From contig NZ_CP020373.1 in assembly GCF_003957745.1 (NCBI RefSeq), forward strand, positions 2,108,001 through 2,172,000: a DNA stretch of 64,000 nt. Direction: 5' to 3'. Shown one piece after another: positions 28,014-37,806 of this stretch. Made by a program: the position numbers and the translations under genes. Numbering within the stretch: the stretch's first letter is position 1; each line of letters begins with the position of its first letter. The notes under the pieces are model-generated. The model did not search any database. It was not told the DNA's origin and saw only the letters and a program-made list of their open reading frames with translations. The DNA comes from Shewanella khirikhana (GTDB taxonomy: Bacteria; Pseudomonadota; Gammaproteobacteria; Enterobacterales; Shewanellaceae).

Positions 28014-28045
28014 CCGCAAACACCACCAATTTAGGGACCTTTTAC

Positions 28046-29335
28046 ATGCCGTCATATCACGCCCTGCCCCAGATGCTCGCCACCAAACTGGAGTTCGAGC
28101 TGCCGCTTAATTATAAGGCGCCGGATCAAGGCCATATCAAGGTGTTTGCCCGCAGCGTGGTTCGTAAAGACAAGCAAGACGCCAACCTGCCATGGTTGGT
28201 GTATTTTCAGGGTGGCCCAGGCTTTGCTGCCCAGCGGCCTGTGAGCCACAGCGGCTGGATGAAGCGGGCGCTGGAGGAGTATAGGGTGCTTCTGCTCGAC
28301 CAAAGGGGCACAGGGCTGTCAACACCTGTGAATTACGCCAGCCTCGCGCACCTGTCTGCCAGCGAGCAAGCCGACTACTTAAGCCATTTTCGGGCCGACA
28401 ACATAGTGCGGGACGCCGAGGCTATCCGTAAACAACTGAGCCCGGACGCACCCTGGACTATCCTTGGCCAGAGCTTTGGGGGCTTTTGCGTACTGCGCTA
28501 CCTGTCCGCCGCCCCGGAAGGGTTGAAAGAAGCCTATATCACCGGAGGGATCCCGCCACTTGGCCGCAGCGCCGATGAGGTGTACCGCGCCACTTATAAG
28601 CGGGTTAAACAGAAAAACCTTGAGTTTCATCGCCGCTTCCCGGATGCCGCCGGGTTGCTTAAAAAGCTGCACCAGCATTTGCTGGCACAAGAAGTGCTGC
28701 TGCCGGGCGGACAGCGACTTGAGCCAAAAATGTTGCAGCTGCTTGGGATCCATCTGGGGATGGAAGACGGGCCAGAGGGCGTGTATTACCTGCTGGAGCA
28801 GGCCTTGATGCACACAGCTTCAGGGGTGAAGGTAAATCCGCTTTTCACCGAACGCTTTATACACATGCTGGACTACAACACCAATCCGTTGTTTTCGCTG
28901 CTGCACGAAGCCATTTACTGCCAAAAGCAGGCATCGCGCTGGGCCGCCCATCGTATTCGTACCGAGTACTCAGAGTTTGATGCTCCTTCAGGTGCGCCTA
29001 TGCTGCTTACCGGCGAGATGATTTACCCCTGGATGTTTGACTGTTTCGACAACCTCAAACCACTCAAGGAATGCGCCGAATTGCTGGCGGCCAAAGACGA
29101 CTGGCCCATGTTGTACGACATCGACCAGCTCGCCCAAAACAAGGTGCCGGTTGCCGCCGCCATCTACAGTGAAGATATGTTTGTGGAAATGGATTACAGC
29201 CTGGAGACAGCCCGCAAGGTGGCCAACCTCAAATACTGGCTCACATCGGAATACGAGCACAACGGTATTCGTATGGATGGTGAGCGGATTTTGAGCAGAC
29301 TTATCGCCCTCAATCGCACAGAGATATTGCGATAA
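28046..29335 (+). CDS. S33-family peptidase (prolyl aminopeptidase-like)
   Basis: A 429-residue alpha/beta hydrolase. The ATG at 28046 has AGGGA eight bases upstream; the frame is open 20 codons further without a binding site. The oxyanion-hole segment FQGGPGF (about 54-60), DQRGTG (85-90) and nucleophile elbow GQSFGG (Ser143) are those of the larger proline iminopeptidase branch of family S33. It should release N-terminal proline or a related residue from peptides in the cytoplasm. Single gene with its own promoter and a terminator downstream. Confidence 0.87.
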   Translation: MPSYHALPQMLATKLEFELPLNYKAPDQGHIKVFARSVVRKDKQDANLPWLVYFQGGPGFAAQRPVSHSGWMKRALEEYRVLLLDQRGTGLSTPVNYASLAHLSASEQADYLSHFRADNIVRDAEAIRKQLSPDAPWTILGQSFGGFCVLRYLSAAPEGLKEAYITGGIPPLGRSADEVYRATYKRVKQKNLEFHRRFPDAAGLLKKLHQHLLAQEVLLPGGQRLEPKMLQLLGIHLGMEDGPEGVYYLLEQALMHTASGVKVNPLFTERFIHMLDYNTNPLFSLLHEAIYCQKQASRWAAHRIRTEYSEFDAPSGAPMLLTGEMIYPWMFDCFDNLKPLKECAELLAAKDDWPMLYDIDQLAQNKVPVAAAIYSEDMFVEMDYSLETARKVANLKYWLTSEYEHNGIRMDGERILSRLIALNRTEILR

Positions 29336-29445
29336 AGAAATACTGGCCGATTTCAGCCTCACTTAAGGGCTTATTGGCACACTCAGTGGAGTTCCTCCTC
29401 TATTGAGCGTTTGTGTTAACCATCTTGGTTATCGCTTTTCCTGTT

Positions 29446-29478
29446 GAGTAAGCCAAATCTTGGCTTACTCTTTTTTTT
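29446..29478 (+). terminator. Strong terminator between the S33 gene and the DUF4250 gene
   Basis: GAGTAAGCCAA and TTGGCTTACTC pair perfectly over 11 bp with a three-base loop and are followed by eight T. It is 110 bases after the S33 stop and only 38 bases before the DUF4250 start, so it may end the first transcript or attenuate the second. Confidence 0.85.
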
Positions 29479-29516
29479 GCCCGATACTGACTGCTGGATC
29501 ACCGAGGAGACATGCC

Positions 29517-29705
29517 ATGGAAATTCGTAATCCTGAGCAGCTGAGCCCGGAAATTCTGCTGGGCATAGTGAACGAAAAGCTGCGCCTCAACTGCCCTGAC
29601 AAGCAGGCTCTGCTGTACGAGCTTGGCCTCGAAGAGCAGACCCTCGACAATAAACTGCAAGGGTTCGAGTACGACGCGCTCAGCAATCAGTATCGCAGCC
29701 GCTGA
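29517..29705 (+). CDS. DUF4250 small protein
   Basis: A 62-residue protein starting MEIRNPEQLSPEILL, with GGAGA upstream of its ATG. The sequence pattern (EILLGIVNEKLRLNC, an Asp-Lys-Gln-Ala-Leu helix, then LDNKLQGFEYD and NQYRS at the end) matches DUF4250, a family of short, mostly helical bacterial proteins with no known function. It is probably cytoplasmic. An out-of-frame ATG lies five bases upstream of the chosen one. Confidence 0.75.
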   Translation: MEIRNPEQLSPEILLGIVNEKLRLNCPDKQALLYELGLEEQTLDNKLQGFEYDALSNQYRSR

Positions 29706-30139
29706 CTGGAAAGAAGTCTGGCGCAAACAGTCCTCATACAAAGTCGCCTAAACAGCCAGTAGCTCAAGCATCTGTTTTACTGAGTATCTGTGTGACTGAG
29801 TATCTAGTTGACTGAGTTCTATTTGAGTGAAGATCAAGTCGACTCAGCAAGACGTCGACTTGCACCCAGCCGACTCAGCTGCCAGTCGGCAGAAAACTGC
29901 CGACGAAGCAAGCGGCCGTGCAGGTTGAGCGCGATGCCACCTTGAGTGCTCAGCTCAATTTCTATTGGTTAGGCTATTGGTTTGACTATTGGTTAGACAG
30001 CGCGCGGCTTTCGACTGGACCTGCATTGACGGTCTGCAATAGCTCAGCGGTGGGTTGATCTTCTAAGCTCACCGCTGCAATGTCTTAAGGCCGGAGCATT
30101 TCGATGGCTTTAGGCCGGAACGCTCCTCTTCGACGGGCT
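29706..30139. repeat. Gene-free spacer filled with short tandem and inverted repeats
   Basis: This 434-bp gap has no credible gene. It contains: ACTGAGTATCT-type units of 15-16 bp at 29779, 29795 and 29811; an inverted repeat CAAGTCGAC/GTCGACTTG at 29835-29862; a hairpin GTCGGCAG-AAAA-CTGCCGAC at 29885-29904; three 12-bp units (CTATTGGTTAGG, CTATTGGTTTGA, CTATTGGTTAGA) at 29962-29997; and CTTTAGGCC-type units at 30083, 30108 and 30138, the last overlapping the topB stop. None resembles a mobile-element end. No clear topB terminator is seen. Confidence 0.85.
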
Positions 30140-32209
30140 TTAGGCCTGAGCACCGCGCTTGGATGATGACTTGGTACCGGCACTGGAACCGGGCTTTGCC
30201 GAAGTGTTCTTAGGTGATGCTATCTTGGCTGATGTGCTCTTAGTTGATGTGCCCTTTGCTGCTGTGCGCCGCGGCGCCCCTTTGCGATAACCGCCTTTTT
30301 TGGCCGTCCGTTTGAATGGCTTGCTATCTGACTTAACTCCGCTTAGAGCCACCGGCAAGGTCGAAGCTGCCGCCTGAATGAGTCCATGCAGCTCAGTGAT
30401 AAGTGGCTGCATAAAGCCACGGTAGGAAAGCTGCTTCTGGCAAATATCATTGAGCTGACGCTCCCACAGCGCCGTCATGTCCGCGGTAGTGGCCACCTCC
30501 GGCAGGCTGGCTATCAAGCCGCGCCCGGCGGGCGTTGATACAATACTCTTCCCCTGCCTTGCCAAAAAGCCCCGTTTAAACAGCAGCTCAATGATCCCGG
30601 CGCGGGTGGCTTCTGTGCCGAGGCCGTCGGTGTCCTTGAGGATTTTCTTAATCTCTGCAGAGCTTACGTACCGGGCAATCCCCGTCATGGCGCTAAGCAA
30701 GGTTGCGTCGGTAAAGTGTTTTGGCGGCTGGGTTTGCTTTGCCAGTAGTTCCCCATGGTGGCATTGGGCGGTATCGCCCTTTTTCAGCACCGGCAGTGGC
30801 GTTTTCTGACTGGCATCATCAGGCCCTTCATCTGCGTCTTTGGCGCCGCCCTGAAACAGCACCCGCCAGCCGGGGGCGCGCTCTACCGAGGCTTTGGCAA
30901 CAAAACTGCCGCCGTCGATTGTGAGGTTGATTTGGCTGTCAGACATCAGTCTGTGGGGGTAAAACTGCGCCAGATACTGCCTGGCGATATGCTGATAAAG
31001 CTGGCGCTCGCGCAGACTCAGACTCGCCAGAGCCATGCGCTTGCCGGTAGGTACAATCGCATGGTGCGCATCCACCTTGGAATCATCCCAGGCTTTGGAT
31101 ACCAGCCGTAAGTCTGGCTCCGGCACGCCCTGGGTCAGTTCCGGCGCATTGGCCATCACAGCCGCCGTAACGTCAGGAACCAGTTGCAGCTGTTCTTTGG
31201 GCAAATGGCGGCTATCAGAGCGTGGGTAGGTAATAAGCTTATGGCGCTCATAAAGACTCTGGGCCGTATCCAGTACCTCTTTTGCACTCATGCCAAAGCG
31301 TTTGGCGCAATCAATCTGCAACGCTGACAGGCTATAAAGCAAAGGCGGCGCGAGCTTCTTGTCTTTATTGCTGACGTCGGTGACGAGCGCTGGCTTGCCG
31401 CCAATACGGCTCACCACAGTTTCGGCAAGGCGACGGGAAAGCACCCGGCCCTCTTCATCCATATAGGGCTGGCAGGCCTCGCTGGGCTGCCATTTGGCGC
31501 TGAAGTGCTCGCCTTTTTCCGTCACCAGATGGGCAAGCACCTCGAAATGATCTTTTGGGGTGAAATGGTCAATCTCTTGGTCGCGACGAACTACCAATCC
31601 CAACAGCGGCGTCTGTACCCGCCCGACCGACAATACGCCGCTGTAGCCCACTTTGCGCCCTTGCAAGGTGTAAGCACGGGTCATATTCAGGCCATACAGC
31701 CAGTCAGCCCTGCTACGGGCCAGTGCCGAGGTGGCGAGTGGGACAAACTCTTTATTGCTGCGCATTTGCCCGAGTGCCCGGCGCACCGCGTCGGGGTTAA
31801 GGTCGGAAATGAGCAGACGCTTGGTGGCTGCGAGTTTGGCAACCGGCACCTTGGCATGGGATAGCACTTCATCCACCAGTAACTGCCCTTCGCGATCCGG
31901 ATCGCCGGCATGAACCAGGCTGCTGGCCTGCTTGATCAGGCGTTTTACCACCGCCAGCTGGGATTTGGCCGAGCTTCTGGGCGTGAGCTGCCACTCTTGG
32001 GGAATAATCGGTAAATGGGCCAGCTGCCACTGTTTAAACTCGGGAGAATAGGCATCCGGCTCGGCCTGCTCCAGCAGATGACCAATACACCAGGTCACGC
32101 AGTCGCCATTGCCAAGCTCAATGTAGCCATCCCCCTTTTTATGGGGCTTGGGTAATACATCGGCGATGGCGCGGCCCAAACTGGGTTTTTCGGCGATATA
32201 CAGGATCAT
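30140..32209 (-). CDS. topB: DNA topoisomerase III
   Basis: Type IA topoisomerase that decatenates replication intermediates through a 5'-phosphotyrosine. At 689 residues it is some 35 longer than E. coli TopB. The Toprim Glu is in YIAEKPS (Glu7), the metal Asp pair is in AGDPDREG (103, 105), and the catalytic tyrosine is Tyr328 in [11 protein letters not shown]. The excess length is a C-terminal tail (from about 630) rich in Lys, Ser, Thr and Ala with short internal repeats ([17 protein letters not shown]), which would bind DNA non-specifically. Single gene, divergent from the Fur-box gene. Confidence 0.95.
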   Translation of the reverse strand: MILYIAEKPSLGRAIADVLPKPHKKGDGYIELGNGDCVTWCIGHLLEQAEPDAYSPEFKQWQLAHLPIIPQEWQLTPRSSAKSQLAVVKRLIKQASSLVHAGDPDREGQLLVDEVLSHAKVPVAKLAATKRLLISDLNPDAVRRALGQMRSNKEFVPLATSALARSRADWLYGLNMTRAYTLQGRKVGYSGVLSVGRVQTPLLGLVVRRDQEIDHFTPKDHFEVLAHLVTEKGEHFSAKWQPSEACQPYMDEEGRVLSRRLAETVVSRIGGKPALVTDVSNKDKKLAPPLLYSLSALQIDCAKRFGMSAKEVLDTAQSLYERHKLITYPRSDSRHLPKEQLQLVPDVTAAVMANAPELTQGVPEPDLRLVSKAWDDSKVDAHHAIVPTGKRMALASLSLRERQLYQHIARQYLAQFYPHRLMSDSQINLTIDGGSFVAKASVERAPGWRVLFQGGAKDADEGPDDASQKTPLPVLKKGDTAQCHHGELLAKQTQPPKHFTDATLLSAMTGIARYVSSAEIKKILKDTDGLGTEATRAGIIELLFKRGFLARQGKSIVSTPAGRGLIASLPEVATTADMTALWERQLNDICQKQLSYRGFMQPLITELHGLIQAAASTLPVALSGVKSDSKPFKRTAKKGGYRKGAPRRTAAKGTSTKSTSAKIASPKNTSAKPGSSAGTKSSSKRGAQA

Positions 32210-32340
32210 GGCGAATGCAACGGCTCAAAAATACTGGATGAATTTACAGTAAATGTAGCGAAAATCCCGCTGCGGCGCAAACATGCCGCTGCCCAAATGG
32301 GTAGATTTACGCCGAAGATAACGATTGTATGTAAATTTTA

Positions 32341-32357
32341 TTGAGAATGATTCTCAA
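32341..32357 (+). promoter_or_regulatory. Fur-box-like operator
   Basis: TTGAGAATGATTCTCAA is a near-perfect palindrome (only the centre base is unpaired) and contains the GAGAATGATTCTC core common in Fur sites. It sits 44 bases before the small membrane-protein gene and 131 bases before topB. Repression by Fe-Fur is the natural reading. Confidence 0.8.
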
Positions 32358-32400
32358 CAAGTTGCAAAATGGCGGCACCTGCTCACCGCCTGGACTCAAG

Positions 32401-32625
32401 ATGTATTCCAAACTGTCTGTTATTACTCACCAGTGGCTGCTGTGCTCGGCGCTGCTGATGCTCGCTGCCATCATCTGCCTGCCGGCCCAATATTGGCCAC
32501 TGGTGTTGTTTCCACTTATTTGCATCGGCAAAGAGTGCTGGCATGTACGCTCACCGGGACGCCTCACGCTGACGGGACTGTTTAGCGTCTGGCTTGGCTG
32601 TTTTGCCATTGCCATTTGGGCCTGA
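32401..32625 (+). CDS. Small hydrophobic membrane protein, probably Fur-regulated
   Basis: A 74-residue protein, MYSKLSVITHQ..., with two or three hydrophobic stretches (about 10-28, 30-42 and 55-72) separated by a short basic turn (GKECWHVRSPGR). No family is recognised. The frame opens further upstream, but the earlier ATGs lie in the Fur-like operator and would put coding sequence on top of it, so 32401 is preferred although its ribosome binding site is weak. The Fur-like site just upstream suggests expression in iron limitation; a role in iron physiology is inference. A terminator follows. Confidence 0.6.
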   Translation: MYSKLSVITHQWLLCSALLMLAAIICLPAQYWPLVLFPLICIGKECWHVRSPGRLTLTGLFSVWLGCFAIAIWA

Positions 32626-32635
32626 TAACCCAAAC

Positions 32636-32665
32636 AAAAAAACCAGCGCCAGGCGCTGGTTTTTT
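32636..32665. terminator. Bidirectional terminator before purF
   Basis: AAAAACCAGCG, short loop, CGCTGGTTTTTT; serves the small membrane-protein gene and, on the other strand, purF. Confidence 0.85.
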
Positions 32666-32682
32666 AATGGACCCTTTACGGC

Positions 32683-34197
32683 TTAAGGGTGACCGACGTT
32701 GTGCAGCTCGAGGTTGGTGCCGATATCGCGGTTGCGATTAGCCTTGGCATCGTCATTGCGCATTTGGGTCAGGTGATCCAGGTAACCCTGGGTCACGTCA
32801 CCTGTGATGTAGTCGCCATCGAATACCGACGTCTCGAAACGCTTGATTTCCGGGTTTTCCATCCGCACGGCTTCCACCAGATCGGTCAGATCCTGGAAGA
32901 TGATGCCATCGGCTCCAATCAGCTTGGCAATTTCATCAACGTCACGGCCATGGGCAATCAACTCATTCGAGGTCGGCATGTCGATGCCATAAACGTTGGG
33001 GAAACGGATTTCAGGGGCGGCTGAGGCAAAGTACACCTTCTTGGCACCGGCTTCACGGGCCATTTCGATGATTTGCTCAGAGGTGGTGCCACGCACAATG
33101 GAGTCATCCACCAGCAGCACGTTCTTGCCCTTAAATTCAGCATTGATGGCGTTCAGTTTACGGCGAACCGACTTCTTACGCTCCTGCTGGCCGGGCATGA
33201 TAAAGGTACGGCCGATATAGCGGTTCTTCACGAAGCCCTGACGATACGGCAGATCCATCACCCGGGCGATTTCCAGCGCGATATCGCAGGAAGTCTCAGG
33301 GATAGGGATCACCACGTCGATGTCGTTATCGAACCACTCTTTCTTGATTTTCTCACCGAGCTTGGCGCCCATGTTAACGCGGCTGGCGTAAACAGAGACC
33401 TTGTCGATGGTGGAGTCTGGACGGGCAAAGTACACAAACTCAAAGATACAGGGCGAATACACCGGCGTTTCGGCGCACTGGCGGGTAAACAGCTGACCAT
33501 CGAGGGTGATATACACAGCTTCGCCAGGCGCTACATCGCGCATCACCTCAAAGCCAACGGCGTCCAGCGCCACACTCTCAGAGGCCACCATGTACTCGGT
33601 GCCCTTGGCGGTTTCATGCTTACCCAGCACCAGCGGACGAATGCCATTGGGGTCGCGAAACGCCACCAGACCTTCGTTCACAATCATGGCGGTCACAGCA
33701 TAAGCACCGCGGGTTTGGGCGTGCACCTTGGCCACGGCATCGAATACCTGATCGGCGCTCAGGTGCTCAGACTGCACCTGCTGCAGCTCGTCGGCCAGCA
33801 GGTTCAGCAGGATTTCCGAGTCAGAGGTAGTGTTCACATGGCGACGTTGCTGCTTCAGGCGGGCAGCCAGTTCCTGAGTGTTGGTCAGGTTACCGTTGTG
33901 AGCCAGAGAAATACCGAAAGGAGAGTTTACATAGAAAGGTTGGGCTTCAGAGGAGCTTGAGCTACCGGCGGTGGGATAACGCACATGCCCGATACCGGCG
34001 TTGCCCTGCAGGCGCTGCATATGTTTGGGCTCAAACACATCACGCACCAGGCCATTAGCCTTTCTGAGCCTGAATGCATCATTGTCTACTGTGACAATTC
34101 CGGCTGCATCCTGACCACGATGTTGCAGCACTGTCAGTGCGTCATAGATGGTCTGATTAACCGAGGAATGGCCAACGATTCCGACGATACCACACAT
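32683..34197 (-). CDS. purF: Amidophosphoribosyltransferase
   Basis: First committed enzyme of purine synthesis, making phosphoribosylamine from PRPP and glutamine. The 504-residue protein begins MCGIVG, so Cys2 becomes the N-terminal nucleophile without a propeptide. The glutaminase part covers about 1-230, and the phosphoribosyltransferase part has the PRPP motif [14 protein letters not shown] near 365-378. Last gene of truA-folC-dedD-cvpA-purF, as in E. coli. PurR control is expected by analogy; I could not identify its site. Confidence 0.96.
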   Translation of the reverse strand: MCGIVGIVGHSSVNQTIYDALTVLQHRGQDAAGIVTVDNDAFRLRKANGLVRDVFEPKHMQRLQGNAGIGHVRYPTAGSSSSSEAQPFYVNSPFGISLAHNGNLTNTQELAARLKQQRRHVNTTSDSEILLNLLADELQQVQSEHLSADQVFDAVAKVHAQTRGAYAVTAMIVNEGLVAFRDPNGIRPLVLGKHETAKGTEYMVASESVALDAVGFEVMRDVAPGEAVYITLDGQLFTRQCAETPVYSPCIFEFVYFARPDSTIDKVSVYASRVNMGAKLGEKIKKEWFDNDIDVVIPIPETSCDIALEIARVMDLPYRQGFVKNRYIGRTFIMPGQQERKKSVRRKLNAINAEFKGKNVLLVDDSIVRGTTSEQIIEMAREAGAKKVYFASAAPEIRFPNVYGIDMPTSNELIAHGRDVDEIAKLIGADGIIFQDLTDLVEAVRMENPEIKRFETSVFDGDYITGDVTQGYLDHLTQMRNDDAKANRNRDIGTNLELHNVGHP

Positions 34198-34239
34198 GGG
34201 AGAGTGTCCTCTTTTAAGATGTTCTGTTGTGTATATTTT

Positions 34240-34728
34240 TTATAATTTGGGTACAAAGCTTGAGGTGTTTTCCAGGTAGTGGAAGAACCACTGGATCACA
34301 ACTCCGAATTCCGGCACCAGCCTGGACTCCTTCCACCAAACCGTGTTGGGAGCGCCGGTAAAGGCATCCATAAAAAACAGCAGCGCACTGACAATCAATG
34401 CGCCGCGCAGGGCACCGAAACACAGACCTAATAGTCTGTCGGTACCCGATAATCCGGTCTTAGCCACCAGCTGCCCGAGGATGTAGTTCACCAGGGCGCC
34501 CAAAATCAGGGTGGTCACAAAAAGAATAGCAATGGCAACGCCGTTACGGAGCATTTCATCCTGCATCTGTGTCAGGTGAACGGCGAGATCTTCATAGAAT
34601 TGGCTGGCGACAAAAAAGGCGGCGAACCACACCAGCAGGGACATGGCTTCTTTAGCGAAGCCGCGGATCAGACTGATAACGGTGGACAGTCCGATGACAA
34701 AAATAATGGCGTAATCAATCCAAACCAT
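34240..34728 (-). CDS. cvpA: CvpA inner-membrane protein
   Basis: A 162-residue protein with four predicted membrane helices (about 5-22, 28-45, 65-90, 102-120) and a soluble C-terminus. It starts MVWIDYAIIFVIGLSTVISL, the usual CvpA N-terminus. CvpA is linked to colicin V production and to bile or envelope stress resistance in enterobacteria. It stands 42 bp upstream of purF, the conserved partner. Confidence 0.93.
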   Translation of the reverse strand: MVWIDYAIIFVIGLSTVISLIRGFAKEAMSLLVWFAAFFVASQFYEDLAVHLTQMQDEMLRNGVAIAILFVTTLILGALVNYILGQLVAKTGLSGTDRLLGLCFGALRGALIVSALLFFMDAFTGAPNTVWWKESRLVPEFGVVIQWFFHYLENTSSFVPKL

Positions 34729-34869
34729 GGAAGGCTGTTTTCCGGTTGGGTTTCTGAATCGGCGCGATTCTACCAGAGCGCGAGCAGTTTCTCACCCCCA
34801 AGGTCAAAATAAATCCCAAAGGGGTGGCTCGCTGCGGTTTAACTGTGGTGTTGCTGCGCCAGCGGCGCG

Positions 34870-35583
34870 CTACTGCTCAAGCGGATTGTAAGACAGGACC
34901 TTGCCGTCGAGCTTGGTCAGGGCTTTGACTTCAACTTTAAGACGCTCGACCTTGGCCTGGGACACATCCGGCCCCACAAACACCTTGGTCAGGCTGCCAT
35001 CCACGGGCTTGGCAGGCAGCGTATAGGCCTTGAATCCGGCTTTGCGCAGTTTTTTCACCAAGGCATCCACGTTGGCGGCATTGCTGAAAGCGCCGAGCTG
35101 CAAGGTCCAGGCGGCTTGCTGCGCAGACTTGGGCTCGGACTTTGGCTCGGCTTTCACCACAGGCTTGGGCGCTGGCTTGGTTTCAGCCGCACTAGCCGGC
35201 GGCTTGCTGTCTGCTTTAGCCTCGGTTTTGGCTGCTGTTTTTGTCTCGGTGCGACTGTCGGGCTTGGTGGCAATCTGAGCTGCAGCTGTCTGAGGCTTGT
35301 CCTCATCCGCCTGCGCCTGTGTCAGGCTCTCATCCTGCGCTGCGCTGTTGTCAGCCTGCTCGGTAGCTTTGCGACTGTCGCCCAAATCCAGTGGCGCCAG
35401 CTCCTCAACGGCGAAGCTCTCTTCCGGTGCATTCACCACCCGGGATTCTGGCCGCAGCGGAATTTCGGCAAACTCCTCCTGCACCTTATCTTTTTTGCCA
35501 TCAAGCAGGTCTGGCAGGAAGATAACCCCCAGAGCTACCAGCACTATGGTGCCGACCAAGCGATTCTGAAACTGACTGGACAA
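34870..35583 (-). CDS. dedD: DedD-like SPOR-domain division protein
   Basis: A 237-residue septal protein. One N-terminal membrane helix (about 8-25), a long Ala/Lys/Glu/Pro-rich periplasmic linker (about 60-155), and a C-terminal SPOR domain (about 157-237: WTLQLGAFSNAANVDALVKK ... KVFVGPD). SPOR domains bind denuded septal peptidoglycan, and E. coli DedD helps constriction. It lies between folC (12-bp gap) and cvpA, as expected. Confidence 0.92.
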   Translation of the reverse strand: MSSQFQNRLVGTIVLVALGVIFLPDLLDGKKDKVQEEFAEIPLRPESRVVNAPEESFAVEELAPLDLGDSRKATEQADNSAAQDESLTQAQADEDKPQTAAAQIATKPDSRTETKTAAKTEAKADSKPPASAAETKPAPKPVVKAEPKSEPKSAQQAAWTLQLGAFSNAANVDALVKKLRKAGFKAYTLPAKPVDGSLTKVFVGPDVSQAKVERLKVEVKALTKLDGKVLSYNPLEQ

Positions 35584-35595
35584 AACGGCTTCCCT

Positions 35596-36864
35596 TTAAG
35601 CTAATGATTTAAATCCGGATACAGTGTAAAAAGAACCGAACACAATTACCACATCCGTCTCCCCTGCTTCGGCGATAATGGCCGCTTTGGCGTCCGCTAT
35701 CTCATCGAATGTGTCAAATACCGCGCCGGATGGCAAACTGGCCGCCAGCGCGGACGCACTGGCTCCCCGCTCGCCGCCCAAACTCACCAGATACCAGTGA
35801 GCCACAACAGGGTTGAGTTCACTGAGCACAGCGCCGAAGTCTTTGTCTTTTAACATGCCGCAAAGTGCCAGCACCCGCTTGCCGGGCCAGCGCGACAGTT
35901 CTTGCTTTAAAAAACGGGCCGCATGGGGATTGTGGGCCACATCGGCAATGATCAGCGGCGAGTCGCTGATTTGCTCAAGTCTGCCGGCCAGACGTGCCGT
36001 CACAATCCCATCAACCAACTGCCGGTCACTGATATCAAAACGCTCGCCCACAGCTTCGATAGTGGCAATGACGGTGGCAGCATTGGGCAGCGGCAATTGT
36101 GGCAGCGGCATCTGCGTAAGCGTGCGCGACTTGCCCTGGTAGCTCCAGCTATCGGACGAGCGCTGGTACGAAAACTCCTGCCCTACCCGGTACAAGTGCG
36201 CACCGAGATTGTCGGCTACTTCGTTGACGGTTACAGGCAGGTCTGGCTCGCCCACCACCGCTGGCCGGGCTGCGCGGAAGATTCCTGCCTTTTCGCGGCC
36301 AACCAACTCGCGGGTGTCGCCCAAATATTCTTTATGATCCAAATCGATGGAGGTGAGCACCGCAATATCGGCATCAATCAGGTTGGTGGCATCGAGCCGG
36401 CCCCCCAAGCCGACTTCCAGAATCGCCACATCAAGCCCGGCCTGTTTAAACAGCAAAAGCCCGGTGAGGGTGGCAAATTCAAAGAAAGTCAGCGAAATCT
36501 CGCCTCTGGCGGTCTCAATGGCATCAAACGCCTTCAGGATAGCTTCATCGCCTGCGTCCTTGCCATCGATGCGAATACGCTCGTTGTACTTGAGGATATG
36601 GGGCGAGCTGTAGACGCCCACCTTAAGTCCGGCGCCGCGCAGAATGTTCTCCAGCATGGCGCAGGTGCTGCCTTTACCATTGGTGCCCGCCACTGTGATA
36701 ACCAAAGTACCGGGCAGCGACTTCACCCCAAGGCGGCTTGCGACCTCACTCACCCGGGCAAGGCCCATATCGATTTCTTTGGGGTGAATGGCCAGCAGGT
36801 AGTCGAGCCAGTCGTTGAGAGAGGCGCCTTTTGGCGGCGCCGAAACTGTGTGCTGCGTCATCAA
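35596..36864 (-). CDS. folC: Dihydrofolate synthase / folylpolyglutamate synthase
   Basis: Adds glutamate to dihydropteroate and to folates. The 422-residue Mur-ligase-fold protein has the ATP-binding VAGTNGKGSTCAML (about 57-70), the omega-loop/DATN region (GGRLDATN) and the C-terminal domain with DVAHNPHAA. Two in-frame ATGs head the gene (36864 and 36861). In E. coli accD separates truA and folC; here folC follows truA directly after 40 bp. Confidence 0.95.
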   Translation of the reverse strand: MMTQHTVSAPPKGASLNDWLDYLLAIHPKEIDMGLARVSEVASRLGVKSLPGTLVITVAGTNGKGSTCAMLENILRGAGLKVGVYSSPHILKYNERIRIDGKDAGDEAILKAFDAIETARGEISLTFFEFATLTGLLLFKQAGLDVAILEVGLGGRLDATNLIDADIAVLTSIDLDHKEYLGDTRELVGREKAGIFRAARPAVVGEPDLPVTVNEVADNLGAHLYRVGQEFSYQRSSDSWSYQGKSRTLTQMPLPQLPLPNAATVIATIEAVGERFDISDRQLVDGIVTARLAGRLEQISDSPLIIADVAHNPHAARFLKQELSRWPGKRVLALCGMLKDKDFGAVLSELNPVVAHWYLVSLGGERGASASALAASLPSGAVFDTFDEIADAKAAIIAEAGETDVVIVFGSFYTVSGFKSLA

Positions 36865-36904
36865 GACTCCTTTCCTGTATCAGTTGCTGAGAAGGGGAAA
36901 CCTA

Positions 36905-37690
36905 TTAGTCGGGCATGAATAGTGGCCCCAGCGCAAGCTTTGGCAAACCAAAGCTTTCCGGGTAGGTCACATCCACCAAATACAGACCGTGGGGTTTGGC
37001 CGTGGCGGCCGCATGATTTCTGTCTTTGAGCTCAAGCAGGGTAGCCATCCAATCCAGCGGCTGGTTCCCAAGACCAATCTCCAGCAGGGAGCCCACAATG
37101 TTGCGCACCATATGATGCAGGAACGCATTAGCCTGAATATCCACCACTATATACATGCCATGGCGGCTGACGCTCACCTTGTGCACATTGCGAAACGGGG
37201 TGTTGGACTGGCAACCTATGGCGCGAAAACTGGTAAAGTCACGTTCACCCAGCAAGGCCTGGGCGGCCTCATGCATGCGCTCGACATCGATGTCGCCGTG
37301 GTAGTGACTGACGCCCTTGCGCAAAATGCCGGGGCGGAAATTGTGATTGAAAATCACGTAGCGATAACGGCGGGCGGTAGCAGAAAAACGGGCGTGGAAA
37401 TCATCGCTCACCGGCATTGCCCAGCGCACGGCGATATCGTCAGGCAGATGCACATTCACCCCCAGGGTCCAGGCGCCTTCTTTTCGCACCGCATTGGTAT
37501 CGAAATGCACCACCTGGCCGGTGGCATGCACGCCTGCGTCGGTACGTCCAGCACATTGCACCTCGATGGGTTCGTTGGCAACGATGGACAATGCCCGCTC
37601 AAGCTCAGCCTGCACCGAGTTCACCTCGGCCTGGCGTTGCCAACCATAAAATTTGCTGCCGTCGTACTCAATCCCCAAAGCAATGCGCAT
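36905..37690 (-). CDS. truA: tRNA pseudouridine(38-40) synthase
   Basis: Makes pseudouridine at positions 38-40 of tRNA anticodon arms. 261 residues; the catalytic Asp51 is in [15 protein letters not shown], and the C-terminal HHMVRNIVG and [10 protein letters not shown] segments are typical. It heads the truA-folC-dedD-cvpA-purF group and follows fimV, separated from it by a terminator. Confidence 0.95.
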   Translation of the reverse strand: MRIALGIEYDGSKFYGWQRQAEVNSVQAELERALSIVANEPIEVQCAGRTDAGVHATGQVVHFDTNAVRKEGAWTLGVNVHLPDDIAVRWAMPVSDDFHARFSATARRYRYVIFNHNFRPGILRKGVSHYHGDIDVERMHEAAQALLGERDFTSFRAIGCQSNTPFRNVHKVSVSRHGMYIVVDIQANAFLHHMVRNIVGSLLEIGLGNQPLDWMATLLELKDRNHAAATAKPHGLYLVDVTYPESFGLPKLALGPLFMPD

Positions 37691-37764
37691 CTTTCAAATA
37701 TCCTGCCGGTCAAAATCGATAAAGCGCGGCGATATTACCACAAAGCCGGTATAAAACGGGCATA

Positions 37765-37790
37765 AAAAAGCGGCGCACAGGGCGCCGCTT
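37765..37790 (-). terminator. Terminator of fimV
   Basis: On the minus strand AAGCGGCGC, a short loop and GCGCCGCTT are followed by TTTTTATG. It starts 17 bases after the fimV stop. Confidence 0.75.
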
Positions 37791-37806
37791 ACTAGCTGAT
37801 ATCCGC

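Noticed and set aside
32341..32400. A longer start for the small membrane protein at 32341 or 32347
   Set aside because: It would begin inside the Fur-like palindrome and adds residues without hydrophobic or family support.
36989..37765. A 258-residue open frame antisense to truA
   Set aside because: Opposite a clear essential-type gene with catalytic Asp, and without start signals.
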